From: Noviherbaspirillum saxi
GTDB lineage: Bacteria > Pseudomonadota > Gammaproteobacteria > Burkholderiales > Burkholderiaceae_D
DNA: 64,000 nt
Assembly: GCF_003591035.1 (NCBI RefSeq)
Contig: NZ_QYUO01000001.1
Span: 2,108,001 to 2,172,000 of the forward strand
Direction of reading: 5' to 3'
The translations under genes were made by a program, and so were the position numbers. Below the pieces are notes generated by a model. It saw nothing but the letters and a program-made list of their open reading frames with translations. It had not been told where the DNA came from and ran no database searches. Below are positions 48,872 to 59,466 of the stretch, piece by piece (the stretch's first letter is position 1; each line of letters starts with the position of its first letter).

Positions 48872-51010
48872 TTACTGCTGTTGCTGTTGTTGTTGCGCAG
48901 CGCCGCCTTCTTCGGCCGCGACGGCTTTCATCGACAGCTTCAGACGACCGCGATCGTCTGTTTCCAGTACCTTGACGCGTACTTGCTGGCCTTCCTTCAG
49001 GTAATCGGCGACCGCATTGACGCGTTCGTTGGCGATCTGGCTGATGTGCAGCAGGCCGTCTTTGCCCGGCATCACCTGAACGATTGCACCGAAGTCGAGA
49101 AGCTTGAGCACGACGCCGTCATAGGTCTTGCCGACTTCGACCGAGGCAGTCAATTCCTCGATACGACGTTTGGCTTCCTGGCCTGCCGCTGCATCGACCG
49201 ATGCAATGGTCACGACACCTTCGTCGCTGATATCGATCTGCGTGCCGGTCTCTTCAGTCAGCGCGCGGATGACAGCTCCGCCCTTGCCGATGACGTCACG
49301 AATCTTTTCCGGATTGATCTTGATCGTGATCAGGCGCGGTGCGAAGTCGGACAGTTCACCTTTACCGTTCGGCATGGCTTCCTGCATCTTTGCCAGGATG
49401 TGCATGCGGCCTTCCTTCGCCTGCGCGAGCGCGACCTGCATGATTTCCTTGGTGATGCCCTGGATCTTGATGTCCATCTGCAGCGCGGTAATGCCGTTGG
49501 CAGTACCTGCCACCTTGAAGTCCATGTCACCGAGGTGATCTTCGTCGCCAAGGATGTCGGTCAGGACCGCGAACTTGCTGCCATCCTTGATCAGGCCCAT
49601 GGCGATACCCGCCACATGCGCCTTCATCGGAACGCCGGCATCCATCAATGCCAGGCAACCGCCACAGACCGAGGCCATCGACGATGAACCATTGGATTCG
49701 GTGATTTCGGATACCAGACGCACCGAGTAGCTGAACTCTTCCGGCGACGGCAATGCCGCCTGCAACGCGCGCTTGGCCAGGCGTCCGTGACCGATTTCGC
49801 GGCGCTTCGGCGTGCCGACGCGGCCGGTTTCACCGGTTGCAAACGGAGGCATGTTGTAGTGGAGCATGAAGCGATCGGAGTACTCGCCCATCAGCGCGTC
49901 GATCTTTTGCTCGTCGCGTGCCGTGCCAAGGGTTGCGATCACCAATGCCTGCGTCTCGCCGCGGGTGAACAGTGCCGAACCGTGAGTGCGCGGCAGTACG
50001 CTATTACGGATGGTGATCGGGCGCACGGTACGTGTGTCGCGGCCGTCAATACGCGGTTCGCCTTCGAGGATTTGCGAACGGACGATTTTCGCTTCCAGAT
50101 CGAACAGAACGCCGCCTACTTCGGCCGCATCCGGAGCGAGCAATCCGGCTTCTGCGGCCTGCGCTGACAGCGCTGCATTGACTTCTGCGGAAACGGTGTT
50201 GAGCTTTGCGGTACGCGCTTGCTTGTCCTTGGTCTGATAGGCTTCGCGCAGCTTCGCTTCGGCCAGTTCGGTGACGCGGGCAATCAATGCATCGTTTTTC
50301 GACGCGGGCGCCCACTGGACTTCCGGCTTGCCGCCGTCGCGCACCAGTTCATGGATTGCATCGATGACTGCCTTCATCTGCTCATGGCCATAGACCACGG
50401 CGCCCAGCATGATTTCTTCGGACAACTGATTAGCCTCCGATTCGACCATCAACACCGCCTGCTCGGTACCGGCGACAACCAGGTCCATCTGCGACTTCGG
50501 CAATTGCGAGGCGGTCGGATTGAGAATGTACTGACCATCGATGTAACCGACGCGCGCGGCGCCCAAAGGACCGCTGAAGGGGATACCGGCAACGCTGATC
50601 GCAGCCGATGCACCGATCATCGCAGGAATGTCGGGATCGATTTCCGGATTGACGGACAAGACATGAACGATGACCTGAACTTCGTTCAGATAGCCTTCGG
50701 GGAACAACGGACGGATCGGACGATCGATCAGGCGCGAGGTCAGCGTTTCCTTTTCGGAGGGACGGCCTTCACGCTTGAAGAAACCACCCGGGATACGGCC
50801 GGCAGCATAGCTCTTTTCGACGTAGTCGACGGTCAGCGGGAAGAAATCCTGACCCGGCTTGGCATCCTTGCGGGCAACGACAGTCGCGAGTACGACGGTG
50901 TCTTCGATCGACACCAGGACGGCACCGGATGCCTGACGGGCGATTTCGCCTGTCTCGAGTGTGACGGTGTGCTGTCCGTACTGGAAGGTCTTGGTAACTT
51001 TGTTGAACAC
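48872..51010 (-). CDS. pnp: Polyribonucleotide nucleotidyltransferase (PNPase)
   Basis: 712-residue phosphorolytic 3'-5' exoribonuclease, part of the RNA degradosome. Two RNase PH domains (about 10-210 and 320-540) flank an alpha-helical domain; the second holds RGETQALV and the active-site [21 protein letters not shown] ([17 protein letters not shown]) and S1 ([32 protein letters not shown]) domains follow. The protein ends in seven glutamines encoded by a CAA/CAG repeat. It follows rpsO by 207 bases, the usual arrangement. Confidence 0.97.
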   Translation of the reverse strand: MFNKVTKTFQYGQHTVTLETGEIARQASGAVLVSIEDTVVLATVVARKDAKPGQDFFPLTVDYVEKSYAAGRIPGGFFKREGRPSEKETLTSRLIDRPIRPLFPEGYLNEVQVIVHVLSVNPEIDPDIPAMIGASAAISVAGIPFSGPLGAARVGYIDGQYILNPTASQLPKSQMDLVVAGTEQAVLMVESEANQLSEEIMLGAVVYGHEQMKAVIDAIHELVRDGGKPEVQWAPASKNDALIARVTELAEAKLREAYQTKDKQARTAKLNTVSAEVNAALSAQAAEAGLLAPDAAEVGGVLFDLEAKIVRSQILEGEPRIDGRDTRTVRPITIRNSVLPRTHGSALFTRGETQALVIATLGTARDEQKIDALMGEYSDRFMLHYNMPPFATGETGRVGTPKRREIGHGRLAKRALQAALPSPEEFSYSVRLVSEITESNGSSSMASVCGGCLALMDAGVPMKAHVAGIAMGLIKDGSKFAVLTDILGDEDHLGDMDFKVAGTANGITALQMDIKIQGITKEIMQVALAQAKEGRMHILAKMQEAMPNGKGELSDFAPRLITIKINPEKIRDVIGKGGAVIRALTEETGTQIDISDEGVVTIASVDAAAGQEAKRRIEELTASVEVGKTYDGVVLKLLDFGAIVQVMPGKDGLLHISQIANERVNAVADYLKEGQQVRVKVLETDDRGRLKLSMKAVAAEEGGAAQQQQQQQ

Positions 51011-51148
51011 GGTGTTTCCTTTCTATTTTTGCCGACAGATTTTCAGGCGCTGTCGTTCACCTCACCACGGATGGACGGCCACGCATGGCTGCCATCTTTC
51101 ACTGTCAAACGCTTTCGCAAACGCTTTCAGAATACAAATCGCCAAATG

Positions 51149-51186
51149 ACAAAATGCCTGCATCAGAAGACTGACGCAGGCATTTC
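51149..51186 (-). terminator. Terminator/attenuator after rpsO
   Basis: Nearly perfect 14-bp stem (AAATGCCTGCGTCA with TGATGCAGGCATTT) and a 6-base loop ending in TTTTG on the minus strand. It would end rpsO transcription while allowing some read-through to pnp. The remaining bases of the 207-base gap hold no gene. Confidence 0.8.
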
Positions 51187-51217
51187 ATCTATAAAACCTG
51201 GCGAATGACGCCACAAA

Positions 51218-51487
51218 TTACTTACGCAGACCGAGCTTCTCGATGAGGGCACGATAACGAGTTGCATCCTTGCCCTTCAGATAGGAAAGCAGGCTCTTGC
51301 GACGGTTAACCATCATGATCAAGCCGCGACGGGAGTGGTGATCCTTGGCGTGGGCCTTGAAATGGCTATTGAGTTCATTGATACGGGCGGTCAGGAGTGC
51401 AACCTGTACTTCTGGAGAGCCGGTATCGTTTGCGCCGCGAGCGTTATCCGCAATAATAGCGGCCTTGTTGATGTTTTCTACTGACAT
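51218..51487 (-). CDS. rpsO: 30S ribosomal protein S15
   Basis: 89-residue 16S rRNA-binding protein of the 30S platform. Conserved elements are [51 protein letters not shown] and the ending [12 protein letters not shown]. Standard length. It is upstream of pnp on the same strand, the classic rpsO-pnp order. Confidence 0.98.
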   Translation of the reverse strand: MSVENINKAAIIADNARGANDTGSPEVQVALLTARINELNSHFKAHAKDHHSRRGLIMMVNRRKSLLSYLKGKDATRYRALIEKLGLRK

Positions 51488-51667
51488 GACTTACCTTTCA
51501 CATGCGGTGGACGGAGTCGCAACCCCAGCACACCGTGAACAATTGATAAAAAACCTTGGTCAAAACAACCAAGACGCGCAGTATATCGGAAATGATCCGT
51601 TTATTCAAATACTTAGATAGATGGGACCCGCGTTGGACGAAGCGTTTCCCTTGGCAAAGGAATCAGC

Positions 51668-52183
51668 ATGAGCAGGCTTAAAAGTGCAACCCTTGTTGCA
51701 ATCCTGACCACCCTTTCCGCCTGCGCATCCATCATGCCGCAGCCCGTCAATGTGGGCGATACCGCGACGGAGGTCATAACAAAACGTGGGCAGCCATCGC
51801 ATCGCGTCAAGGACGCCAGCGGAGAAATTCTTGAATACGCCACGGGTCCATGGGGCCAGCGGACGTACATGGCCAAACTGGATGCTTCCGGCCGGGTAAC
51901 TTCTTTCCAGCAAGTCCTGACCAATGAAGTATTCGCGACCATCAAGGAAGGACAGGCAAACAAGGACAGCGTTTTGCGGACGATCGGCCATCCCAGTGAA
52001 ACCTCCTACCTCTCGTTGCGGGATCTCGAGGTCTGGTCATATCCGTACAAGGAAAGCGGTGTATGGAATTCGATGATGCATGTGCACTTCGACCGCGCCG
52101 GTATAGTGCGACAAATGATGAATGGCCCCGACCCGCGCTACGATCCCGACAAACGATTCCCGTTCGGCATGTTTTTGCGGTAA
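51668..52183 (+). CDS. Predicted outer-membrane lipoprotein, BamE/SmpA-like
   Basis: 171-residue lipoprotein. A signal peptide ends in the lipobox LSAC (Cys19), and the next residue, Ala, favours outer-membrane sorting. The body has two short repeats of a VNVGDTATEVITKRGQPSHRV-type pattern and IKEGQANKDSVLRTIGHPSET, resembling the SmpA/OmlA/BamE fold in which a GQs-turn precedes a lattice of strands. Its role is unknown. It is convergent with leuA, with a shared terminator between. Confidence 0.75.
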   Translation: MSRLKSATLVAILTTLSACASIMPQPVNVGDTATEVITKRGQPSHRVKDASGEILEYATGPWGQRTYMAKLDASGRVTSFQQVLTNEVFATIKEGQANKDSVLRTIGHPSETSYLSLRDLEVWSYPYKESGVWNSMMHVHFDRAGIVRQMMNGPDPRYDPDKRFPFGMFLR

Positions 52184-52212
52184 TTGAATAGCGCAAACTT
52201 GTACATTGGCAT

Positions 52213-52245
52213 AAAAAAAGCGCTTGCAGGCAAGCGCTTTTTCAT
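52213..52245. terminator. Bidirectional terminator between the lipoprotein gene and leuA
   Basis: Ten-bp stem AAAGCGCTTG with CAGG loop, flanked by A residues on the left and T residues on the right, suited to both converging genes. Confidence 0.9.
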
Positions 52246-52260
52246 TTTTCCGGCCAACGA

Positions 52261-53799
52261 TTATATCTGCGGATTCAATCGTTCTGCCTTGGAATGCAGC
52301 TTGTTCAATGCAGACAAATAGGCTTTCGCCGATGCGACAACGATATCCGGATCGGCACCCACCCCGTTGACGATGCGACCGGATTTCGACAGACGCATTG
52401 TTACCTCGCCCTGGGATTCCGTTCCGGTCGTAATCGCGTTCACTGAAAACAGAAGCAGTTCGGCTCCGCTTTTCGCTTCCGATTCGATTGCATGGACGGT
52501 CGCATCCACCGGGCCGTTGCCCTGCCCCGCGCATGCCAGCTCTTTGCCATCCATTGTGAACACCACTTTGGCCGTCGGCCGCTCTCCGGTTTCGGAGTGC
52601 TGGGACAAAGAAACAAAGCGGTAGAACTCGTTGTCGTGGGAATGCTGTTCGTCCGACACGACCGCGATGATGTCTTCGTCGAAGATCTCAGACTTGCGAT
52701 CCGCCAGTTCCTTGAAACGGGCAAATGCTGCATTCACTTCCGTCTCGGAGTCGAGCTCGATCCCCAGTTCTTCAAGGCGTTGCTTGAATGCGTTCCTGCC
52801 TGACAGTTTCCCAAGGACAATCTTGTTTGCTGTCCAACCCACATCTTCCGCACGCATGATTTCATAGGTGTCACGTGCCTTGAGTACACCGTCCTGATGA
52901 ATCCCGGAAGCGTGGGCGAAGGCATTCGCGCCTACCACCGCTTTGTTCGGCTGCACCGCGAATCCAGTGATCTGGGAGACCAGTTTTGATGCCGGAACGA
53001 TTTGCGAGGTATCGATCGAGAGGTCGAGGTTGAAATGATCCTTGCGCGTTTTAACCGCCATCACGATTTCTTCCAACGCGGTATTGCCGGCACGCTCGCC
53101 AAGACCGTTGATGGTGCATTCGACCTGACGGGCACCGCCAATCATCACGCCGGCCAGCGAATTGGCAACCGCCATGCCGAGGTCGTTATGACAATGCACC
53201 GACCACACTGCCTTGTCGGAATTGGGAATACGCTCGCGCAAGGTCTTGATCATATTGCCGTACAACTCGGGCACACCGTAACCTACCGTGTCGGCGAAGT
53301 TAATTGTGCGCGCGCCTTCCGCAATGACTGCTTCAATCACGCGGCACAGAAAATCCATATCGGAACGGCTGCCGTCTTCCGGGCTGAACTCGACATCGTC
53401 CGTAAACTGACGTGCAAACCGTACCGCCTGTTTGGCCTGCTCGAATACCTGATCGGGCGTCATGCGCAGTTTCTTTTCCATATGCAGTGGCGACGTTGCA
53501 ATAAACGTATGGATACGCTTGCGCCCGGCGGCCGCCAGTGCTTCCGCCGCACGGGAAATGTCGCGATCGTTGGCGCGCGACAGCGAGCAGACGGTGGCGT
53601 CCTTGATGACGCCGGCAATCGCCTTGATCGATTCAAAGTCGCCGGGCGACGCCGCAGCAAAACCGGCTTCGATGACGTCTACCCGGAGGCGTTCCAGCTG
53701 CTTTGCGATACGGATTTTTTCATCCTTGGTCATGGACGCGCCAGGCGATTGTTCGCCGTCTCGCAAGGTGGTATCGAAAATGATCAGTTTGTCGGCCAT
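52261..53799 (-). CDS. leuA: 2-Isopropylmalate synthase
   Basis: 512-residue enzyme for the first committed step of leucine synthesis (2-oxoisovalerate plus acetyl-CoA). The catalytic TIM barrel (about 1-270) begins [16 protein letters not shown] and has the HxH metal pair in [18 protein letters not shown] linker and the C-terminal LeuA allosteric domain (about 385-500) follow, so leucine feedback inhibition is expected. An AGAGCAGC stretch precedes the ATG. Upstream on the same strand is a 26-codon leucine-rich ORF with its own promoter. Confidence 0.97.
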   Translation of the reverse strand: MADKLIIFDTTLRDGEQSPGASMTKDEKIRIAKQLERLRVDVIEAGFAAASPGDFESIKAIAGVIKDATVCSLSRANDRDISRAAEALAAAGRKRIHTFIATSPLHMEKKLRMTPDQVFEQAKQAVRFARQFTDDVEFSPEDGSRSDMDFLCRVIEAVIAEGARTINFADTVGYGVPELYGNMIKTLRERIPNSDKAVWSVHCHNDLGMAVANSLAGVMIGGARQVECTINGLGERAGNTALEEIVMAVKTRKDHFNLDLSIDTSQIVPASKLVSQITGFAVQPNKAVVGANAFAHASGIHQDGVLKARDTYEIMRAEDVGWTANKIVLGKLSGRNAFKQRLEELGIELDSETEVNAAFARFKELADRKSEIFDEDIIAVVSDEQHSHDNEFYRFVSLSQHSETGERPTAKVVFTMDGKELACAGQGNGPVDATVHAIESEAKSGAELLLFSVNAITTGTESQGEVTMRLSKSGRIVNGVGADPDIVVASAKAYLSALNKLHSKAERLNPQI

Positions 53800-53920
53800 G
53801 CTGCTCTCCAGTCGGTAGATATTGAATCGGGTCGGTTTTAAATGGTATTTCGCCTGCCCTTGCCTTTATGACAGGAGCCAGGCACTTCACAAATTGTGGG
53901 GGTATGGGATTTAGCGCGCG

Positions 53921-54001
53921 TTAACGCACTAGTAGCGACAGCAGGCCTAGCAGTAGGCTGCCGAAAAATGAAGACGCGGAAATGTGGATTTCACGGAACA
54001 T
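53921..54001 (-). CDS. Putative leucine-rich leader peptide upstream of leuA
   Basis: 26-codon ORF whose second half reads SLLLGLLSLLVR: seven leucines, four of them by CTA, a codon little used in high-GC genomes, and three by CTG. It ends 121 bases before leuA. A good sigma-70 promoter places the transcript start at about 54002, so the ATG would lie at or next to the 5' end (leaderless translation). The composition resembles the E. coli leuL leader, but I see no U-tailed terminator after it; a GCCTGC in the leucine codons can pair with GCAGGC near 53855, which can also pair with GCCTG near 53880. Function is inferred. Confidence 0.55.
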   Translation of the reverse strand: MFREIHISASSFFGSLLLGLLSLLVR

Positions 54002-54008
54002 GCGAAAA

Positions 54009-54037
54009 ACTATAAGCGGATTCCCGGAAAAGTGCAA
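54009..54037 (-). promoter_or_regulatory. Sigma-70 promoter of leader ORF-leuA
   Basis: On the minus strand TTGCAC and TATAGT are separated by exactly 17 bases, close to consensus in both boxes. The expected start is near 54002, directly at the leader ATG. The -35 box overlaps the right arm of an inverted repeat. Confidence 0.7.
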
Positions 54038-54064
54038 TGCTTTGTGCATTCCGCACTTTTCCGG
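54024..54064. repeat. 12-bp inverted repeat overlapping the leuA promoter
   Basis: CCGGAAAAGTGC and its complement flank a 17-base centre that itself holds ATGC/GCAT. One arm includes the -35 box of the leuA leader promoter. It lies 39 bases beyond the pssA stop without a T-tract after it, so it may be an operator or an mRNA 3' hairpin for pssA. Confidence 0.55.
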
Positions 54065-54102
54065 CAAATTCAGCCTTCTACCAGGTCAGCAATGGTTTGG
54101 TA

Positions 54103-54996
54103 TTAATCTTTGCTGTCGAACACATCTGGCTCACGAGTATCGACAATGCTGACCGGCTTTCCCTTGAACAGGCGCCAGAAATAGATGACATAGCCCGACA
54201 AACCATACAGCACGAACATGCCGAACAATACCTTGGGCGGGTCGCTCGATATCAGCACATAGATTAGTACGATGACAAAGATCGCGATAAACGGGACCGA
54301 CTTGCGGAAATTGATTTCCTTGAAACTGTAAAACGGCACATTGGTCACCATGCTCAAACCGGCATACAGCGTCACTGTCCACGCAAACCAGATCAGATCC
54401 GTGCCGACGAAACGCAAATCATCCATCAACCAGACAAAGCCCGTGACCAATGCCGCTGCCGCTGGACTGGGCAAGCCCTGGAAGTAACGCTTGTCGACCA
54501 CGGTGATATTCGTATTAAACCGCGCAAGTCGCAGCGCTGCACCGGCGCAATACACGAAGGCGGCGAGCCATCCGAGTTTTCCCATGCCACGCAACGACCA
54601 TTCGTACACCACGAGTGCGGGAGCGGCACCGAAAGACAGCATGTCCGACAAGCTATCGTACTGCGCACCGAATTCACTCTGTGTATTGGTCAGGCGCGCG
54701 ACCCGGCCATCCACGCTATCGAGCAGCATCGCGGCAAAAATCGCAATACATGCCTGATCGAACTTCAGGTTCATGGCCATGACGATGGCAAAGAAGCCGC
54801 AAAACAGGTTGGCTGTGGTAAAAGCGTTTGGCAACAGGTAAATACCGCGACGCCGAGGCGCCGCGACGACGGCATCACCGTCCAGCTCACCGTCTTCACG
54901 TTGTCCGGCGTGAAGGGACGCCCGCCGGCCAAAACGCGAAGCCTTTGGGAATAACCCGGCGCTGCTCTTCGCCTTGCGGCGATTGAAGGTTGCCAT
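54103..54996 (-). CDS. pssA: CDP-diacylglycerol--serine O-phosphatidyltransferase
   Basis: 297-residue membrane enzyme that makes phosphatidylserine for phosphatidylethanolamine synthesis. The CDP-alcohol phosphotransferase motif is intact: DGRVARL, then G and D/D in EFGAQYDSLSD. About seven hydrophobic helices follow a basic 50-residue N-terminal extension (NRRKAKSSAGLFPKASRFGRR). In Burkholderiales pssA normally lies with ilvC, often after psd. Here psd is absent and a MITE-like element plus a SIMPL gene separate pssA from ilvC. Confidence 0.94.
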   Translation of the reverse strand: MATFNRRKAKSSAGLFPKASRFGRRASLHAGQREDGELDGDAVVAAPRRRGIYLLPNAFTTANLFCGFFAIVMAMNLKFDQACIAIFAAMLLDSVDGRVARLTNTQSEFGAQYDSLSDMLSFGAAPALVVYEWSLRGMGKLGWLAAFVYCAGAALRLARFNTNITVVDKRYFQGLPSPAAAALVTGFVWLMDDLRFVGTDLIWFAWTVTLYAGLSMVTNVPFYSFKEINFRKSVPFIAIFVIVLIYVLISSDPPKVLFGMFVLYGLSGYVIYFWRLFKGKPVSIVDTREPDVFDSKD

Positions 54997-55059
54997 GCTG
55001 ATTCCGTCTATGTAGAAGTGAATTAAATATGAATCTGTAAATTGAAATGCGTCGCTATT

Positions 55060-55221
55060 CTAGAGCAGTTTCACCCTGACTTGCCAGTCGAGGCCGAGGC
55101 GATTTGCCTGTGGAACAAGGCGCGGCGACGCGACATGGCGAGCCATGGCAAGCAGCCGCAACGCAGTGCCGCGGGCAAAGCGTCCGGCATCGGCGGTACA
55201 GTCAGGGGGAAACTGCTCTAG
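55060..55221 (-). mobile_element. 162-bp MITE-like element, copy 2 (inverted)
   Basis: Second copy of the element at 8605-8766, in opposite orientation and of identical length. Both ends read CTAGAGCAGTTTC, and one internal end carries a C for A change. It lies in the 312-base gap between the pssA start and the SIMPL gene end. The 63 bases before it should hold the pssA promoter; the 87 bases after it contain nothing I recognise. Confidence 0.8.
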
Positions 55222-55308
55222 ACGAGCGGACAGCAAATGTAACCTTTCCGGAGAGTCTGTGCAGCATCAGTTTCATCCGGCCGTCCGCATGTCCTGTCGG
55301 CCGGGGAA

Positions 55309-56079
55309 TCATTTAAAGCGCACTTTCCCCACCACCCGCATGTTCAATGTTGTTTCGCCTGGCTCGAAACTCGGTTCTTCGACCGGTGCCGCTTCCATCG
55401 CCGACGCGCTCATGGGCTTGGCCATTCTGGCATCGTGCTGGGGCGCGTAGGCGCCGGAGGCCTCAAAATCTATCGTATCGATGGTAGCGTCGGCGGCATT
55501 GCGTCCCATGGCTTTTGCCACCGCTGCGATACGATCTGTGAGATTTTGGTATGCCGCCGCGATACGCCGCTCTTCAAGTTTGCGGCTGGTCGCCTCGGAA
55601 AGACCAAAATGAAGACCATTCAGCGCCAGCAGCTTTTGTGCCGCTGCGACTGTTTTCGGCAGTCCGCTCAAGCTTGTCGTCGTGACTTCGAGATACTGGC
55701 CTACGCGCCAGGCGACGGGTTGCCGCGTCTTGGTGTTGACCGGGCGAGGCTGCCCATCCTCGGGATAGACTGGATAGGTGTAATAGCCCCGTGTTTTCAG
55801 CTGCGCCTGAGGGTCTTCCTTGCGAACAATGTCGGTGCCCTGCTTCATCTTTTGATTGACACGCGACGCGGCTGCCGATTTGTCCTTATCCTGCTCCTCG
55901 ATCATGAAGGTCACGCGCGCCTCATCATTCGGATGGCGTACTTCGCCATAAGCTGGAACGATCACCAGCGTGCCGGTTGTCTGCGCGCTTGCCTGCTGCT
56001 GAGGTGCCTGCTGGGCATGCACGTGCGGCAGGCCGGCTGAAAAAGCGCAGATGAGAACACTAGCCAAAGCAAGTCGCAT
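55309..56079 (-). CDS. SIMPL-domain (DUF541) periplasmic protein
   Basis: 256-residue exported protein. The ATG at 56079 has GGAG six bases before it and starts a Sec signal peptide (MRLALASVLICAFSAGLPHVHA). The mature part is a SIMPL/DUF541 domain: GEVRHPNDEARVTFMIEEQDKDKSAAASRVNQ at the start and an SGLPKTVAAAQKLLALNGLHFGLS segment. Relatives (YggE, BP26) are oligomeric and linked to oxidative-stress tolerance, without a defined biochemical activity. It lies between ilvC and pssA on the same strand, which is unusual. Confidence 0.85.
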   Translation of the reverse strand: MRLALASVLICAFSAGLPHVHAQQAPQQQASAQTTGTLVIVPAYGEVRHPNDEARVTFMIEEQDKDKSAAASRVNQKMKQGTDIVRKEDPQAQLKTRGYYTYPVYPEDGQPRPVNTKTRQPVAWRVGQYLEVTTTSLSGLPKTVAAAQKLLALNGLHFGLSEATSRKLEERRIAAAYQNLTDRIAAVAKAMGRNAADATIDTIDFEASGAYAPQHDARMAKPMSASAMEAAPVEEPSFEPGETTLNMRVVGKVRFK

Positions 56080-56192
56080 GATAATCTCCGAAAGAAAAAA
56101 ATAGGGCCGCAACACTGTCGCGGCCCCATGCATTTTACTCAACTACGGCAAACGCATTGTTTGCCGCCTGGTAAGTAATGTAAGGTAAAAGC

Positions 56193-57209
<1,017 letters not shown>

Positions 57210-57256
57210 TTATCTTCCTAACAGGTAATAGGTAATGATGTTGTTGATGTGTAGTG

Positions 57257-57748
57257 TCAGACTTTGAGAATACGCTCGCCGCGTCCGATGCCGGATCCGC
57301 CCGTACGGACAGTTTCCAGGATCGCGGTGCGGTCGATCGATTCAATGAAGGCATCGAGCTTCGACTTGTTACCCGTCAGTTCGATGGTGTAAGTCTTTTC
57401 GGTGACATCGATGATGCGGCCACGGAAGATATCCGCGGTGCGCTTCATTTCTTCGCGTTCCTTGCCGACGGCGCGCACTTTGATGAGCATGAGTTCACGC
57501 TCGATATGCGCACCTTCGGTCAGGTCGACGACCTTGACCACTTCGATCAGGCGGTTCAGGTGCTTGGTGATCTGTTCGATCACATCATCCGAACCGCTGG
57601 TGACGATGGTCATGCGCGACAGCGTCGCATCCTCGGTCGGAGCAACGGTCAGGGTTTCGATGTTGTAGCCGCGCGCCGAAAACAGGCCGACTACGCGCGA
57701 CAAGGCGCCCGCTTCATTTTCGAGCAGTACAGAAACGATGTGGCGCAT
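57257..57748 (-). CDS. ilvH: Acetolactate synthase small (regulatory) subunit
   Basis: 163-residue regulatory subunit that confers valine feedback on IlvB. The N-terminal ACT domain (MRHIVSVLLENEAGALSRVVGLFSARGYNIETLTVAPTED) and the C-terminal ALS_ss domain are both present. Its ATG overlaps the ilvB stop by one base, so the two subunits are probably translationally coupled. ilvH or ilvN naming is arbitrary here. Confidence 0.97.
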   Translation of the reverse strand: MRHIVSVLLENEAGALSRVVGLFSARGYNIETLTVAPTEDATLSRMTIVTSGSDDVIEQITKHLNRLIEVVKVVDLTEGAHIERELMLIKVRAVGKEREEMKRTADIFRGRIIDVTEKTYTIELTGNKSKLDAFIESIDRTAILETVRTGGSGIGRGERILKV

Positions 57749-59466
57749 TACAGATCCTCCGAACCCAGAAGCATTTCAGTCAAACCCTTGCCGGCCTTCA
57801 CCATCGGCCAGACGTTTTCGGTTTGATCGGTAATGAAGTTCATGAATACCAGTCGGTCCTTCATGTCGAAGGCTTCTTTCAGCGCGCCTTCCACATCGCC
57901 CGGTTTCTCGATCTTCATGCCTACATGACCGAAGGATTCCGCCAGCTTGTTGAAGTCGGGCAGCGAATCCATGTACGACTCGGAGTAGCGCGAACCGTAG
58001 TCGATCTGTTGCCACTGGCGCACCATGCCGAGGAAACGGTTGTTCAGCAGAATGATCTTTGGCGTCAGGTGGTACTGCTTGCAGGTAGCAAGTTCCTGGA
58101 TGCACATCTGGATCGACGCTTCGCCGGTAATGCAGGCCACTGTCGAACCCGGATTGGCCATCTGCACGCCCATTGCATACGGCAGGCCGACACCCATGGT
58201 GCCCAGACCGCCGGAGTTGATCCAGCGGCGCGGCTTATCGAAATTGTAATACTGCGCAGCCCACATCTGGTGCTGGCCGACGTCGGAGGTAATAAACGCA
58301 TCGCCCTTGGTGACCTCCCACAGCTTCTGCACTACGGCTTGCGGCTTGATCACTTCATCCGAAGATGCAAATTTCAGGCACTCGCGGCCACGCCATTCAT
58401 TGATCTGGCGCCACCATGCGGCGATCGCCGGCGCGTTCGGCTTGGTCTCGGCGGCATCGAGTTGCGACAGCAATTCGACCAGCACGTCCTTGACGTTGCC
58501 GACGATGGGAATGTCAACCTTCACGCGCTTGGAAATCGACGAAGGATCGATATCGATATGAACGATCTTGCGCGGATGCGTAGCAAAGTGCTTGGGATTG
58601 CCGATCACGCGATCATCAAAGCGCGCGCCGATGGCGATCAGCACGTCGCAGTGCTGCATGGCCATGTTGGCTTCATAGGTCCCGTGCATGCCCGGCATAC
58701 CGACGAACTTGTCGCTGGATGCCTTGTACGCTCCGAGGCCCATCAGGGTGTTGGTGCACGGGTAGCCAAGTTTGTCGACCAGCTTGTTCAGCTCGCCGGA
58801 AGCATTGGCGAGGATCACACCGCCGCCGGTGTAGATCATCGGCCGTTCCGCGGTCAGCAGCAGCTGCACAGCCTTGCGGATCTGTCCAGCATGGCCCTTG
58901 TCGACCGGCTTGTAGGAGCGCATTTCGAGTTCCTTCGGATACTCGAACGTTCCCTTGTGCATCGTGATGTCTTTAGGGATATCGACCAGCACCGGGCCGG
59001 GCCGGCCGGTTGTGGCGATAAAAAATGCTTTCTTCATCGTCGCGGCAAGATCCTTGATGTCCTTGACGAGGAAGTTGTGTTTGACGCATGGGCGGGTAAT
59101 ACCGACCGTATCGCATTCCTGGAATGCATCCTGGCCGATTGCGTGCGACGGCACCTGACCGGAAATGACCACCATCGGGATCGAATCCATGTAGGCGGTG
59201 GCGAGGCCGGTGACCGCATTGGTGACGCCAGGGCCGGAAGTGACGATCGCTACGCCGACTTTCTGCGAGCTGCGCGAGTACGCATCCGCCGCATGGATCG
59301 CAGCCTGCTCGTGACGTACAAGAATGTGCTGGAATTTGTCTTGGTTGAAGATCGCGTCGTAGATGTAAAGGACTGCGCCGCCGGGATAACCGAACACATG
59401 TTCGACACCCTCTTCTGCCAGGCAGCGGACGACCATCTCCGCGCCGGTGATTTCATTGCTACTCAT
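57748..59466 (-). CDS. ilvB: Acetolactate synthase large (catalytic) subunit
   Basis: 572-residue ThDP-dependent enzyme that condenses pyruvate to acetolactate or acetohydroxybutyrate. The ATG at 59466 gives MSSNEITGAEMVVRCLAEEGVEHVFGYPGGAVL; the frame continues 21 codons upstream without homology. The catalytic Glu is in RHEQAAIHAADAY, the FAD-binding region and the ThDP motif (GEASIQMCIQELATCKQY... NNRFLGM) are present. First gene of ilvB-ilvH-ilvC, behind an approximately 300-base untranslated leader. Confidence 0.97.
   Translation of the reverse strand: MSSNEITGAEMVVRCLAEEGVEHVFGYPGGAVLYIYDAIFNQDKFQHILVRHEQAAIHAADAYSRSSQKVGVAIVTSGPGVTNAVTGLATAYMDSIPMVVISGQVPSHAIGQDAFQECDTVGITRPCVKHNFLVKDIKDLAATMKKAFFIATTGRPGPVLVDIPKDITMHKGTFEYPKELEMRSYKPVDKGHAGQIRKAVQLLLTAERPMIYTGGGVILANASGELNKLVDKLGYPCTNTLMGLGAYKASSDKFVGMPGMHGTYEANMAMQHCDVLIAIGARFDDRVIGNPKHFATHPRKIVHIDIDPSSISKRVKVDIPIVGNVKDVLVELLSQLDAAETKPNAPAIAAWWRQINEWRGRECLKFASSDEVIKPQAVVQKLWEVTKGDAFITSDVGQHQMWAAQYYNFDKPRRWINSGGLGTMGVGLPYAMGVQMANPGSTVACITGEASIQMCIQELATCKQYHLTPKIILLNNRFLGMVRQWQQIDYGSRYSESYMDSLPDFNKLAESFGHVGMKIEKPGDVEGALKEAFDMKDRLVFMNFITDQTENVWPMVKAGKGLTEMLLGSEDL

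Noticed and set aside
48875..48895. CAA/CAG repeat at the 3' end of pnp as a phase-variable tract
   Set aside because: The trinucleotide units are mixed and at the very end of the protein; length change would only alter the poly-Gln tail.
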